DNA of 22,463 nt from Lachnospiraceae bacterium (GTDB taxonomy: Bacteria; Bacillota; Clostridia; Lachnospirales; Lachnospiraceae). This document shows, piece by piece, positions 1 through 7,341 of the stretch. A program made the translations under genes and the position numbers. The stretch is taken from positions 1 to 22,463 of the forward strand of contig CAAFXE010000080.1 of the NCBI GenBank assembly GCA_900766915.1, read 5' to 3'. A model generated the notes under the pieces. That model was not told the origin of the DNA. It did not search any database and saw only the letters and a program-made list of their open reading frames with translations. Within the stretch, counting starts at the first letter, position 1. Each line of letters begins with the position of its first letter.

Positions 1-1221
1 GATACAGTCCGTTCCATTATTATCAGTGCCAACTCAAGACTTGCATTTTTGGAAAATAAGCAGGTACTAAGGCTATTATCCAAGGATGAGCTAAATCTTG
101 CAGATATCGGTATTGGTGTTAACGGGGATGGAGAAACAAAGACAGCGCTGTTCTGTGTCATACCGGATAGTGATAAGTCCTACAACTTTATCATTGGTAT
201 GTTATACACGCAGATATTTCAGGAGCTGTATTATCAGGCGGACTTTAACTGTGGAGGAAGACTCCCAATCCATGTCACATTTATGCTTGATGAGTTCGCC
301 AATGTCGCATTGCCGGATGACTACTGTTCCCTTCTTTCCACCATGCGAAGCAGGGAAATCAGTTCGATTATCATTATACAGAACTTTGCACAGCTGAAGG
401 CACTGTTTAAGGATACCTGGGAGACGATACCGGGCAACTGTGATACCTTCATATATCTTGGAGGCAATGAGCAGAGTACCCATAAGTATGTGTCGGAGCT
501 TTTGGGCAAAGGCACGATTGACAAGAAGTCAAGCGGAGAGACAAAGGGCAGACAGGGAAGCTCGTCAAGAAACTATGATGTTCTTGGTCGTGAGATCTTT
601 ACACCGGATGAAGTGAGAAAACTGGATAACAAGAAATGCATTATTTTTATCCGTGGGTTCGATCCGATTCTGGATAACAAGTATATACCGTTTGCACATC
701 CGATGTTTAACCAGACTGCGGATGGAAAGGGAGAACCCTATGTGCATCAGATAGATGTGAAGAACAATCTCATTGGTCCGCCTTTTGAAATTCTGTCAAA
801 GCGGGCAGTGGAGCATTATGAAAAGCTTCAGAAGAAGGGAGAGAATATCTATATAGATTCTTTGACCTATGATGAATTTATGATGCTGGGAGATTTGGAA
901 CTGAGCAGGCGTTTCTCGGAGCTTGAGGAAGAGAGCGAGAAGGCAAAGCTCAACAGCACGCAGGATAATGAACTGGAGTATTCCGAAGAGCCAGAGCAGG
1001 AGCGTGTGGATGAGATACCGGATGAAAAGAAAGATACGGACTGGGAGGACAGCATTACGAACCGAATGATGCACTGGAATTATTCCGGGGAGCAGAAAGC
1101 GGAGCTTCGTAAGGCGATGGACGAAAGAATTCCTAAGTCTGTGATACTATCCTTCTTTTATCCGAAGACATCGCCGGGCGAGATGGCTAAGATACGGGAG
1201 CAGTATCTTTCGGAGCATTAG
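1..1221 (+). CDS. virD4: VirD4/TraG-type conjugative coupling ATPase, C-terminal part (5' end outside window)
   Basis: The frame is open from the first base, so the true start lies upstream; 406 residues are visible. VirD4 coupling proteins are membrane-anchored hexameric ATPases that pass the relaxase-DNA complex to the type IV channel. The Walker B motif FMLDEFAN is visible (acidic pair D97-E98 of the visible part). It is followed by the conserved stretch LLSTMRSREISSIIIIQNFAQ and the later GGNEQSTHKYVSELLGK block, both typical of the TraG/VirD4 C-terminal ATPase lobe. The Walker A motif and the N-terminal membrane helices are missing because of the window edge. The last 120 residues are acidic and look disordered until a short tail with FFYPKTSPGEM. 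It is the first gene of the transfer block and is followed by a structured leader before the pilin gene. The family call is secure. Confidence 0.93.
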   Translation, partial: DTVRSIIISANSRLAFLENKQVLRLLSKDELNLADIGIGVNGDGETKTALFCVIPDSDKSYNFIIGMLYTQIFQELYYQADFNCGGRLPIHVTFMLDEFANVALPDDYCSLLSTMRSREISSIIIIQNFAQLKALFKDTWETIPGNCDTFIYLGGNEQSTHKYVSELLGKGTIDKKSSGETKGRQGSSSRNYDVLGREIFTPDEVRKLDNKKCIIFIRGFDPILDNKYIPFAHPMFNQTADGKGEPYVHQIDVKNNLIGPPFEILSKRAVEHYEKLQKKGENIYIDSLTYDEFMMLGDLELSRRFSELEEESEKAKLNSTQDNELEYSEEPEQERVDEIPDEKKDTDWEDSITNRMMHWNYSGEQKAELRKAMDERIPKSVILSFFYPKTSPGEMAKIREQYLSEH

Positions 1222-1358
1222 AAAGAGGGAGGTGGTTATTAAAACAGCATGTCGGAGAAAGCCCGACCTTACTTTATTTACCGGGATTATCCCGTTTTCA
1301 TAGAGACACTAATAACGCAGGAATAAGCCGTGTATCAGAAGGATATGCGGCTTTTTTT
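1222..1358 (+). promoter_or_regulatory. Structured leader between virD4 and pilin gene (three hairpins)
   Basis: This non-coding stretch precedes the pilin gene. Three stems can be drawn. The first pairs GTCGG 1251-1255 with CCGAC 1263-1267. The second is a perfect CGGGA-TTA-TCCCG hairpin at 1282-1294. The third is the terminator at 1325-1358. Such an arrangement before a gene that is needed in large amounts suggests a processed or attenuated leader. No known riboswitch class was recognised, and no convincing sigma-A promoter was found here. Confidence 0.45.
1325..1358 (+). terminator. Intrinsic terminator upstream of pilin gene
   Basis: A 12-base-pair stem pairs 1325-1336 with 1342-1353 and contains two G-U pairs. 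The loop is AGAAG, and the stem is followed by a run of T to 1358. It lies inside the transfer operon, so it should limit readthrough from virD4 into the pilin gene unless it is bypassed. Confidence 0.8.
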
Positions 1359-1446
1359 CTGCCACAAACTTGAAAAGGAGATTTTGATTATGAAGACAGA
1401 AAAGGTAGCAGTAACAACAAACAACAAAACAAATGGAGGTAGCAAC

Positions 1447-1770
1447 ATGAAGGGATTTTTTGGAGGAATGAAAAAGAAGTTAGTACCGGCTTTATGCGGT
1501 ATGGGAATGATGATGAGTCAGATGACCACAACCTGTTTTGCGGCAGGAACCGGTACTTCGGCAGTTACACAGCCGCTTGACAATCTGAAAACGCTGGTTA
1601 TCGCAGTGATCGGTGCGGTCGGTGTCATTATCCTTGCGAAGAACGTAATGGAGTTTGCACAGGCATATCAGCAGCAGGATTCTTCTACCATGAACTCTGC
1701 TCTTAAGGGTATCGTTGCCGGTGTTATGATGGCAGGTATTTCTACAGTGTTGACATTCTTAGGCTTCTAG
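1447..1770 (+). CDS. VirB2/TrbC-like pilin subunit of the conjugation machine
   Basis: This small hydrophobic secreted protein (107 residues) is the likely pilin-like component of the type IV channel. The N-terminus MKGFFGGMKKK is basic. It is followed by a hydrophobic signal core ending near TTTCFAAG, where signal peptidase could cut. Two further membrane segments follow, one around LVIAVIGAVGVIILAKNV and one around GIVAGVMMAGISTVLTFLGF, joined by a polar loop AYQQQDSSTMNSALK. This is the VirB2/TrbC/Maff2-like topology. The start at 1447 was chosen because GGAGGT (1435-1440) sits six bases upstream. An in-frame ATG at 1390 with AAGGAG nine bases upstream would add 19 residues and is a real alternative, since VirB2-type proteins can have long leaders. 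The gene is between virD4 and virB6, as expected. Confidence 0.82.
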   Translation: MKGFFGGMKKKLVPALCGMGMMMSQMTTTCFAAGTGTSAVTQPLDNLKTLVIAVIGAVGVIILAKNVMEFAQAYQQQDSSTMNSALKGIVAGVMMAGISTVLTFLGF

Positions 1771-1817
1771 GATGCAGAAGGAGTACCCAAAAACGGTAGG
1801 AAGGAGATGTAACAAGT

Positions 1818-2660
1818 ATGGATATTTTTAAACTTGGAGACAAAATCCTTGCTTTGCTTGAAATGGTATTTGGTTTCTGGAATAACCAGATATCACTGGT
1901 ATTTTCAATGCTTGGACAGTCGCCCGTGAATTTCAAGGGCGGCGGTCCGTGGGCAATCATTGAGGGAATAGAGCCGATCTTTGTAGCGGTTGGCTCTTCC
2001 CTGGTGGTATTGTTCTTTGTCATAGGTTTTTGCTCGGAGAGTGTGGATGTGAAAGAGGAAATGCGATTTGAAGCAATTCTTCGTATGCTTATCCGGTTAG
2101 GACTTGCGGAATGGTTTGTGGCAAATAATGTCACGATTATGAAGGCATTCTTCACATCCATAGGAAATCTGGTGAATCTGATGACTGCCGGAACAACAGT
2201 CACACTGAGCATCGACAGCACACAGGCTGATGTCATTAAGAATCTGGGATTTGGAGAAAGTCTGGTAATGCTCATTCTGGCAGCATTATTGTCCATCATT
2301 GTCATTATCTGTGGCTTCTTCGTTATCTACACGGTATATTTCAGGTTCCTTAAGATTCTGATCATTGTGCCTCTTGGTGCGATTGCGTTCTCAACTATGG
2401 GTGGAAACAGAACAGTAAGTCATACAGCAGTCACTTACTGTAAATACTTTTTATCCGTTGTCATGGAAGCAGTCACCATGGCACTTGCGATTATTGTGTG
2501 CAATGCCTTTATCAGTGCAGGGCTTCCGTCCTTTACGGGCAGCTATGCGGACTGGGCAAAGACCCTTATTTACCTGTGTGAAATGACATTTACGATTGCC
2601 ATGACTGTGGGCAGTGTCAAGGGTGCACAGTCACTGACAAGCAAAGCATTAGGATTGTAA
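1818..2660 (+). CDS. VirB6/TrbL-like polytopic channel protein
   Basis: This 280-residue integral membrane protein is probably the VirB6/TrbL component that forms the inner-membrane part of the DNA channel. Membrane segments are visible at about residues 53-72, 147-173, 177-194, 211-232 and 249-266, with a possible amphipathic helix at the N-terminus. The central stretch RFLKILIIVPLGAIAFSTMGG, followed by SHTAVTYCKYFLSVVMEAV, is characteristic of this family in clostridial ICEs. AAGGAG (1801-1806) lies eleven bases before the ATG. The gene sits directly after the pilin and before DUF4313, PrgI and VirB4, a conserved order in these elements. The role comes from family and context; there is no catalytic motif. 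Confidence 0.85.
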   Translation: MDIFKLGDKILALLEMVFGFWNNQISLVFSMLGQSPVNFKGGGPWAIIEGIEPIFVAVGSSLVVLFFVIGFCSESVDVKEEMRFEAILRMLIRLGLAEWFVANNVTIMKAFFTSIGNLVNLMTAGTTVTLSIDSTQADVIKNLGFGESLVMLILAALLSIIVIICGFFVIYTVYFRFLKILIIVPLGAIAFSTMGGNRTVSHTAVTYCKYFLSVVMEAVTMALAIIVCNAFISAGLPSFTGSYADWAKTLIYLCEMTFTIAMTVGSVKGAQSLTSKALGL

Positions 2661-2672
2661 GGAGGGTGACAG

Positions 2673-3071
2673 ATGGAAAAGACATTAAACTTACAGAGCC
2701 AGTACGGAGGAGAGATAAAGGTTTCTCTGGAAATCAATACTTATCTGAATAATGGGTGTATGTATATAGGTCTTGTAGAGCAGGGGGAGTACCCGGAGCC
2801 TTACGGGGATTTGACTGTAAATCTCATGGGTAAAGTCCCTGACTACTGCGGATATGTGGACCTTAACAATATGCCGGAGCTTGAGAAGTTTATCGCTGAC
2901 AATGAGCTGGGCGAGTTTACGGGACTTATGAAGCGAAGCGGGTTTTGTGAATATCCTCTTTATCTGTTCAATGTGGACAGAATGAGGGAACTGTGCCCGG
3001 ACGGAATGCAGGTGTATGAAGCGAGCATTGGAAAAGGCAGGGAAACAAAAGTGACAGAGAAAGCGAGGTGA
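2673..3071 (+). CDS. DUF4313-family protein
   Basis: This is a 132-residue soluble protein of the uncharacterised DUF4313 family, regularly found in Firmicutes conjugative elements. The features recognised are the start MEKTLNLQSQYGGEIKV, the YVDLNNMPELEKFI segment, and the GEFTGLMKRSGFCEYPLYLFN block, which matches the family's GYCTYPLYxF region. It has no signal peptide or membrane helix. The start is well supported by AAGGAGGGTG upstream. Its stop overlaps the PrgI leader, so the two are probably translated in a coupled way. The function is unknown; its fixed place between VirB6 and PrgI suggests a link to channel assembly or its control. Confidence 0.8.
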   Translation: MEKTLNLQSQYGGEIKVSLEINTYLNNGCMYIGLVEQGEYPEPYGDLTVNLMGKVPDYCGYVDLNNMPELEKFIADNELGEFTGLMKRSGFCEYPLYLFNVDRMRELCPDGMQVYEASIGKGRETKVTEKAR

Positions 3072-3076
3072 GAACA

Positions 3077-3586
3077 TTGGTAATTGAAATCAATAAGGAT
3101 ATTGACCGCTATCAGGAAACCGTGGCACTTGGACTTACTGCAAGACAGCTGCTGTTTTCTGTGGCAAGTGTGGTAGTAGGCGGAGGACTGGTTCTTCTGC
3201 TTTATAAATATATCGGTCTTACGGGAGCAGCTTATGTTGCAATTCCCTGTGTGGCACCGATTGCCCTTGGCGGGTTCTATTCCTATAACGGGATGAACTT
3301 TTATGAGTATATGGGTAAAAAGCTTCAGTTCATGTTCCATAATAAGGCTTTGACTTATGTGTCAACGGAGAGTGAGCAGACAATTAAGGCTTACGAGGCG
3401 GAACAAAGTAACACAGATAAGAAGAAAAAAGCCGGGAAGGGATCAAAACCGGAAGTAACCGACAATACCAGGAATAAGGAGGATTTTGAGGCTATGAAGA
3501 GAAAAACAAAAGGTATTCTGATTGGAATGATTGCGGCTGTGGTTGCAGCTGTGGCAGGACTTGTTATTTACAAGGCAACAAGATAG
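3077..3586 (+). CDS. prgI: PrgI-family membrane protein of the conjugation channel
   Basis: This 169-residue protein belongs to the PrgI family, small VirB3-like membrane proteins encoded just upstream of VirB4. With a TTG start at 3077 it begins MVIEINKDIDRYQETVALGL, matching the usual PrgI N-terminus. GAGGTG (3065-3070) then sits six bases upstream. The alternative is a GTG at 3068 that overlaps the previous stop and has a poorer ribosome binding site. Two membrane helices lie at about residues 24-44 and 50-68. A charged linker rich in lysine follows, and a third helix (ILIGMIAAVVAAVAGLVIYK) closes the C-terminus. The extra C-terminal helix makes it longer than a minimal PrgI. Family assignment is firm and the start moderately so. 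Confidence 0.85.
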   Translation: MVIEINKDIDRYQETVALGLTARQLLFSVASVVVGGGLVLLLYKYIGLTGAAYVAIPCVAPIALGGFYSYNGMNFYEYMGKKLQFMFHNKALTYVSTESEQTIKAYEAEQSNTDKKKKAGKGSKPEVTDNTRNKEDFEAMKRKTKGILIGMIAAVVAAVAGLVIYKATR

Positions 3587-3626
3587 GTAACCAGAATTGA
3601 TTGACTTCCTTTGGGGAGCAATCCGG

Positions 3627-3657
3627 GCACCAGCCGGGGTTGTTCCCGGTGTGGTGC
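3627..3657 (+). other. Strong GC-rich hairpin between prgI and virB4
   Basis: GCACCA (3627-3632) pairs with TGGTGC (3652-3657), and CCGGG (3634-3638) pairs with CCCGG (3645-3649). The loop is GTTGTT, with a small internal asymmetry. No T run follows, so it is not a typical intrinsic terminator. It may be a processing or stability site that sets the virB4 level relative to prgI. The rest of the 118-base gap is featureless apart from the AAAGGAAGG ribosome binding site. Confidence 0.55.
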
Positions 3658-3704
3658 GTGAATCCATAAGGAAAGCGTAAAGCAGAAAGGAAGGTAGAAA
3701 AGAT

Positions 3705-6086
3705 ATGGGTTTATTTGCAGACGGATTTAAGGAGCTTAAGAAAGCCAGTGAGCCTTTGTATAAAACTCCAAAATCCATACAGGAAACCATTGAGATAATG
3801 GCAGTAGCGGAGAATGGTATTTTCGAGGTCGCAAGAAACAGGTACAGCAAGTGTTACCGTTTTCAGGACATCAATTACACAACTGCAACCGAGGATGAGC
3901 AGATTGGTATTTTTGAGAGATACTGCAAGTTCTTAAATTCTCTTGACTGTAATTTTAAGATTACCGTGAATAACAAGAATAAGAACATGATTGACCTGAG
4001 AGAGAAGGTGCTGCTTGCCTATTGTGATGACGGATATGATCATTTCCGTAAGATTTACAATGATATTATCGAGGAAAAGATTCGTGAGGGAAGACAGGGT
4101 ATTGAACAGGAAAGATACTTAACCATCACGATTGAGCGAAAGAACTTTGAAGAGGCAAAGGTACAGTTTGCCACTTTGGAGGCAACCATTCATAAGGCAT
4201 TTATTGAGCTTGGTGCAGAGATTGTACCGCTTTCGGGGGATGAGAGAATCAAGGTGCTTTATGACTATTACCATCTTGGAGATGAAAACAGCTTCAATTT
4301 TAGTCTGAAGGAAGCAAAGAAGGTAGGAGCAGATTTCAAGAATGATTTGTGCAACGGTATGATTAAGTTCTTCCCGGATCACTTTGAGGATGAGAGCAAG
4401 TTCTGTAAGGCTTTATTCATCAAGAAGTATCCGAGCAGCCTCTCAGACCGATTCATCAATGAGATTACTTCGCTGCCGGTTCACTCCATTACAAGCATTG
4501 ATGTGGTACCCGTACCGAAGGATCTGACAACAAAGACCTTACAGAAAAAGTATCTGGGTATTGAATCGGATATCATCAAGCAGCAGAGAGTCCGTAATAA
4601 GAACAATGACTTTTCCACAGAAATCTCTTATGCAAAGAGAACGGAGAAAAGGGAGATTGAGGCGATTATGGATGATGTCAGGGAAAACGACCAGTGCCTG
4701 TTCTATGTGGGCGTGACAATTATTGTTATGGCGGAGAGCAAGAAGGAGCTTGACAGTATCTGCGAGACAATCGAAACCATTGGAAAGCGTAACAGCTGTA
4801 CTATTGATACGCATTTCCTGAAACAGAGAGAGGCATTGAATACAGCATTACCGATTGGAGTAAGACAGGTGGAAACAATGAGAACCATGCTTACACAGTC
4901 TCTTGCAGTATTGATGCCTTTTAATGTTCAGGAGCTTAACGACAGCGGTGGTAATTACTATGGTATCAACCAGATAAGTAAGAACATTAATGTGGGAAAC
5001 CGTAAGAGACTTATCAATGGTAACGGATTCGTATTTGGTGTTCCCGGTTCCGGTAAATCCTTCTTCTGTAAGATGGAAATGGGAAGCGTATTTTTATCCG
5101 GGGATGATGAAATCATCGTCATTGACCCGATGAATGAGTATTTTGACATTGCCGAGACTTACGGTGGAACGGTGGTAAACATGTCCACTTATACGGATAA
5201 CTATGTGAACCCCCTTGCCATGGATGTGTGGAACCTTGACCAGAACGATACAAAAGGCTGGGTAAGAGAAAAGGGTGAGTTCATGCTTGGTCTTTGTGAG
5301 CAGTGTATCGGTGACAGCTTAAACTCCCGTCAGAAGTCCATAATTGACCGATGCGTGAGAAAACTCTATATCGACATTGCAAGGAGCAGGGAGAAGTATA
5401 TTCCGATTATGAGCGACTTTTACGACCTGCTCTTGGAGCAGCCGGAAGAGGAAGCAAAGGATATTGCATTGTCTCTTGAACTTTTCGTAAGCGGTTCCCT
5501 GAATATCTTCAATCACCAGACCAATGTGGATGTGGATAACAGATTTACCGTGTATGGTATCAGAGACCTTGGTGCCGAGCTTAGTCCGATTACCATGCTT
5601 GTAATGATGGAGTCCATCCAGCAGAGGATTGTGGAGAACGGAAAGCGTGGCAAGGCAACATGGCTCTATATTGATGAGTTCCATGTGCTCTTAAATTCCG
5701 AGTATTCAGCGAAGTATTTGCAGCAGCTTTGGAAAAAGGTGCGTAAGCAGGGTGGCTTATGTACGGGTATTACCCAGAACGTTGTAGATCTGTTACAGAA
5801 CTACACTGCAACAACCATGCTTGCAAACTCTGAGTTCGTGGCACTTCTTAAGCAGGCGAATACGGACAGTTCCAAGATGGCAGAGGTTATCGGTGTATCT
5901 GAGGCACAGCTTAGGTTCGTAACCAATACTGCATCGGGTATGGGACTGATTAAGTGCGGTTCGGTGGTAATTCCTTTTGATAACCAGATTAGCAAGGATA
6001 CAGATCTTTACAGGTTGTACAACACCAATCTGCATGAGAAGATCGAAATGCAGAAAGCCAAGGAGCTTTTGGAAAAAAGTAATTGA
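3705..6086 (+). CDS. virB4: VirB4/TraE-type conjugation ATPase
   Basis: This 793-residue cytoplasmic ATPase powers the type IV channel and probably acts with VirD4. The N-terminal half is the less conserved VirB4 region. The ATPase lobe begins near residue 440 with Walker A GVPGSGKS (445-452) and IDPMNEYFDIAE just after. Walker B is WLYIDEFHVLL with D657-E658. The following LWKKVRKQGGLCTGITQN stretch and the late FVALLKQANTDS block are typical of the family. The length is normal. The ATG is preceded by AAAGGAAGG. It ends at a terminator, after which the gene order is interrupted by a nuclease gene. In related elements the NlpC/P60 gene usually follows directly. Confidence 0.95.
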   Translation: MGLFADGFKELKKASEPLYKTPKSIQETIEIMAVAENGIFEVARNRYSKCYRFQDINYTTATEDEQIGIFERYCKFLNSLDCNFKITVNNKNKNMIDLREKVLLAYCDDGYDHFRKIYNDIIEEKIREGRQGIEQERYLTITIERKNFEEAKVQFATLEATIHKAFIELGAEIVPLSGDERIKVLYDYYHLGDENSFNFSLKEAKKVGADFKNDLCNGMIKFFPDHFEDESKFCKALFIKKYPSSLSDRFINEITSLPVHSITSIDVVPVPKDLTTKTLQKKYLGIESDIIKQQRVRNKNNDFSTEISYAKRTEKREIEAIMDDVRENDQCLFYVGVTIIVMAESKKELDSICETIETIGKRNSCTIDTHFLKQREALNTALPIGVRQVETMRTMLTQSLAVLMPFNVQELNDSGGNYYGINQISKNINVGNRKRLINGNGFVFGVPGSGKSFFCKMEMGSVFLSGDDEIIVIDPMNEYFDIAETYGGTVVNMSTYTDNYVNPLAMDVWNLDQNDTKGWVREKGEFMLGLCEQCIGDSLNSRQKSIIDRCVRKLYIDIARSREKYIPIMSDFYDLLLEQPEEEAKDIALSLELFVSGSLNIFNHQTNVDVDNRFTVYGIRDLGAELSPITMLVMMESIQQRIVENGKRGKATWLYIDEFHVLLNSEYSAKYLQQLWKKVRKQGGLCTGITQNVVDLLQNYTATTMLANSEFVALLKQANTDSSKMAEVIGVSEAQLRFVTNTASGMGLIKCGSVVIPFDNQISKDTDLYRLYNTNLHEKIEMQKAKELLEKSN

Positions 6087-6111
6087 GTGATTAACCCTGT
6101 CTTGCTATAAT
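6083..6111 (+). promoter_or_regulatory. Candidate sigma-A promoter for the DUF1016 gene, embedded in a terminator
   Basis: TTGAGT (6083-6088) and TATAAT (6106-6111) are separated by exactly 17 bases. The -35 box overlaps the virB4 stop codon and the -10 box lies in the loop of the virB4 terminator. A transcript starting near 6118 would lack the left arm of that hairpin and so escape termination. The boxes are seen directly; promoter activity is inferred. Confidence 0.55.
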
Positions 6112-6129
6112 TGAGACAGGGTTAGTTTT
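6092..6129 (+). terminator. Intrinsic terminator after virB4
   Basis: A perfect 11-base-pair stem pairs 6092-6102 with 6114-6124. The loop is 11 bases (TGCTATAATTG), and GTTTTG follows. The T run is short, so efficiency may be moderate. Confidence 0.75.
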
Positions 6130-6165
6130 GAAGAAGATTATAATTTTCTTTCAAAATGGCTAAAA

Positions 6166-6198
6166 TGAATTTGTGACACCAGTGGTGACACAAATTTG
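6166..6198 (+). repeat. Near-palindromic motif, copy 1 (leader of the DUF1016 gene)
   Basis: The core is GTGACACCAGTGGTGACAC. Arms 6168-6181 and 6183-6196 are reverse complements at 13 of 14 positions around the centre base 6182. The same 33 bases recur at 6485-6517 with three differences. This copy lies 18 bases before the ATG, so it could act as an operator or an RNA hairpin next to the ribosome binding site. Confidence 0.8.
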
Positions 6199-6215
6199 AA
6201 AGGTGGAATGTGCTT

Positions 6216-7202
6216 ATGGGCAATGATTTGATATCAGCAGCCGGATTAATTCAGATAATAGATGAATCTCGACAAAATGCCTTGAAGAAAGTTAACGAGG
6301 AGCTTATCAATATGTATTGGAAAGTTGGTGAGTTCTTGAGCAGGGAAGCTGAACAGGCAACTTTTGGCGATGCATATATTGATGGTATTGCAAGTGAAAT
6401 ACAGGAGGCGTTTCCCGGTATAAAGGGCTTTAACCGAAGAGGACTTTATAGAATGAAGCAATTCTATGAAACTTATAAGGATAATGAAATTGTGACACCA
6501 CTGGTGACACAAATTAGCTGGACGAATCACTTGTTGATAATGTCGGGTTGTAAGACTGATGAAGAGCGGGAATTTTATATCCGCCTTTGTATTAAGGAGA
6601 ATTATTCTAAACGTCAGTTGGAGCGACAGTTAGACAGTGGATATTACGAAAGATATATGCTGTCCAAGGACGTGTTGTTACCGGAGTCGGTTAAGAAGTT
6701 AGGTGAGAATCCATTCCTTGATTCTTATGTTATGGAATTTTTGGATTTGCCAAATGAATATCATGAAAATGATTTGCGAAAAGCTCTGATAAGAAATATG
6801 AAAGATTTCATATTGGAGTTAGGTAAAGATTTTACTTTCATTGATGAAGAATACAAAGTGCAGGTCGGTGGAGATGACTTCCGAATTGACTTACTATTTT
6901 TTCATAGAGGTTTGCAATGCCTTGTAGCAATGGAATTAAAGATTGGCAAATTCAAACCGGAGTATATATCCAAGATGGATTTTTACCTTGAAGCATTAGA
7001 CAGACAGGTAAAGAAAGAGAATGAAAACCCGAGTGTTGGCTTGCTCCTTTGTGCATCCAAGAATGATGAGGTGGTAGAGTATGCTATGAGCAGAACGATG
7101 TCACCGATGCTGGTATCTCAGTATCAGTTACAGTTACCGGATAAGACTATTCTAGAGAAGAAGTTGCAGCAGTTGGTCAACATACCGCAGATTGAGGATT
7201 AA
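6216..7202 (+). CDS. DUF1016/YhcG-type PDDEXK nuclease-domain protein
   Basis: The protein has 328 residues in two parts. The N-terminal DUF1016_N helical domain (about 1-150) contains MYWKVGEFLSREAE, GFNRRGLYRMKQFYETY and the family signature VTPLVTQISWTNHLLIM. The C-terminal PDDEXK nuclease-like domain has D225 in RIDLLFFHRG and E240-x-K242 in MELKIGKFKPEY, which is the complete D...ExK set. Proteins of this family are widespread on mobile DNA and are thought to be DNA-cleaving or defence-related, but the substrate is not established. ATG 6216 was chosen because AAAGGTGG lies about nine bases upstream; a GTG at 6210 is the alternative. It is not part of the usual transfer operon. It has its own candidate promoter, a terminator on each side and AT-richer DNA, which together suggest a cargo insertion between virB4 and the wall hydrolase gene. 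Confidence 0.88.
   Translation: MGNDLISAAGLIQIIDESRQNALKKVNEELINMYWKVGEFLSREAEQATFGDAYIDGIASEIQEAFPGIKGFNRRGLYRMKQFYETYKDNEIVTPLVTQISWTNHLLIMSGCKTDEEREFYIRLCIKENYSKRQLERQLDSGYYERYMLSKDVLLPESVKKLGENPFLDSYVMEFLDLPNEYHENDLRKALIRNMKDFILELGKDFTFIDEEYKVQVGGDDFRIDLLFFHRGLQCLVAMELKIGKFKPEYISKMDFYLEALDRQVKKENENPSVGLLLCASKNDEVVEYAMSRTMSPMLVSQYQLQLPDKTILEKKLQQLVNIPQIED
6485..6517 (+). repeat. Near-palindromic motif, copy 2 (inside the DUF1016 coding sequence)
   Basis: It is identical to 6166-6198 at 30 of 33 positions, with the same orientation and the core GTGACACCACTGGTGACAC. In frame it encodes EIVTPLVTQIS, part of the conserved DUF1016 signature. Arms 6487-6500 and 6502-6515 pair at 12 of 14 positions. 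Confidence 0.8.
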
Positions 7203-7247
7203 GACTCATAGGTAATGATATGCTATTTGCTTTGAGAAGAGAAGCAG

Positions 7248-7340
7248 ATGAAAAAAGAGAATTATAATCAGATAAGATTTACAGCCGTTAGGGATAACTT
7301 CCTTAGCGGCTATTTTTATACCCAAAAGGAGGTGACTTAA
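7248..7340 (+). CDS. Possible 30-residue leader peptide overlapping a terminator (doubtful)
   Basis: ATG 7248 opens a 30-codon frame beginning MKKENYNQIRF and ending QKEVT. The whole terminator hairpin (7283-7317) and the ribosome binding site of the next gene lie inside it. Its stop (7338-7340) is one base before the TTG start of the NlpC/P60 gene, which would allow coupled translation. The upstream ribosome binding site is only a purine-rich AGAAGAGAAG. It could be chance. If real, translation across the stem would control readthrough. Confidence 0.22.
   Translation: MKKENYNQIRFTAVRDNFLSGYFYTQKEVT
7283..7317 (+). terminator. Intrinsic terminator before the NlpC/P60 gene
   Basis: An 11-base-pair stem pairs 7283-7293 with 7301-7311 and includes two G-U pairs. 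The loop is ATAACTT, and ATTTTTA follows. It ends the DUF1016 transcript, but it also stands in front of the rest of the transfer operon. Confidence 0.75.
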
Positions 7341-7341
7341 G

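Noticed and set aside
1772..1831. Short 19-codon frame between the pilin and virB6 genes
   Set aside because: It overlaps the virB6 start, has no separate ribosome binding site and no recognisable protein features.
1742..2305. Long minus-strand open frame opposite virB6
   Set aside because: It is antisense to a clear membrane protein gene, has low-quality composition and no ribosome binding site. It arises from the codon bias of the real gene.
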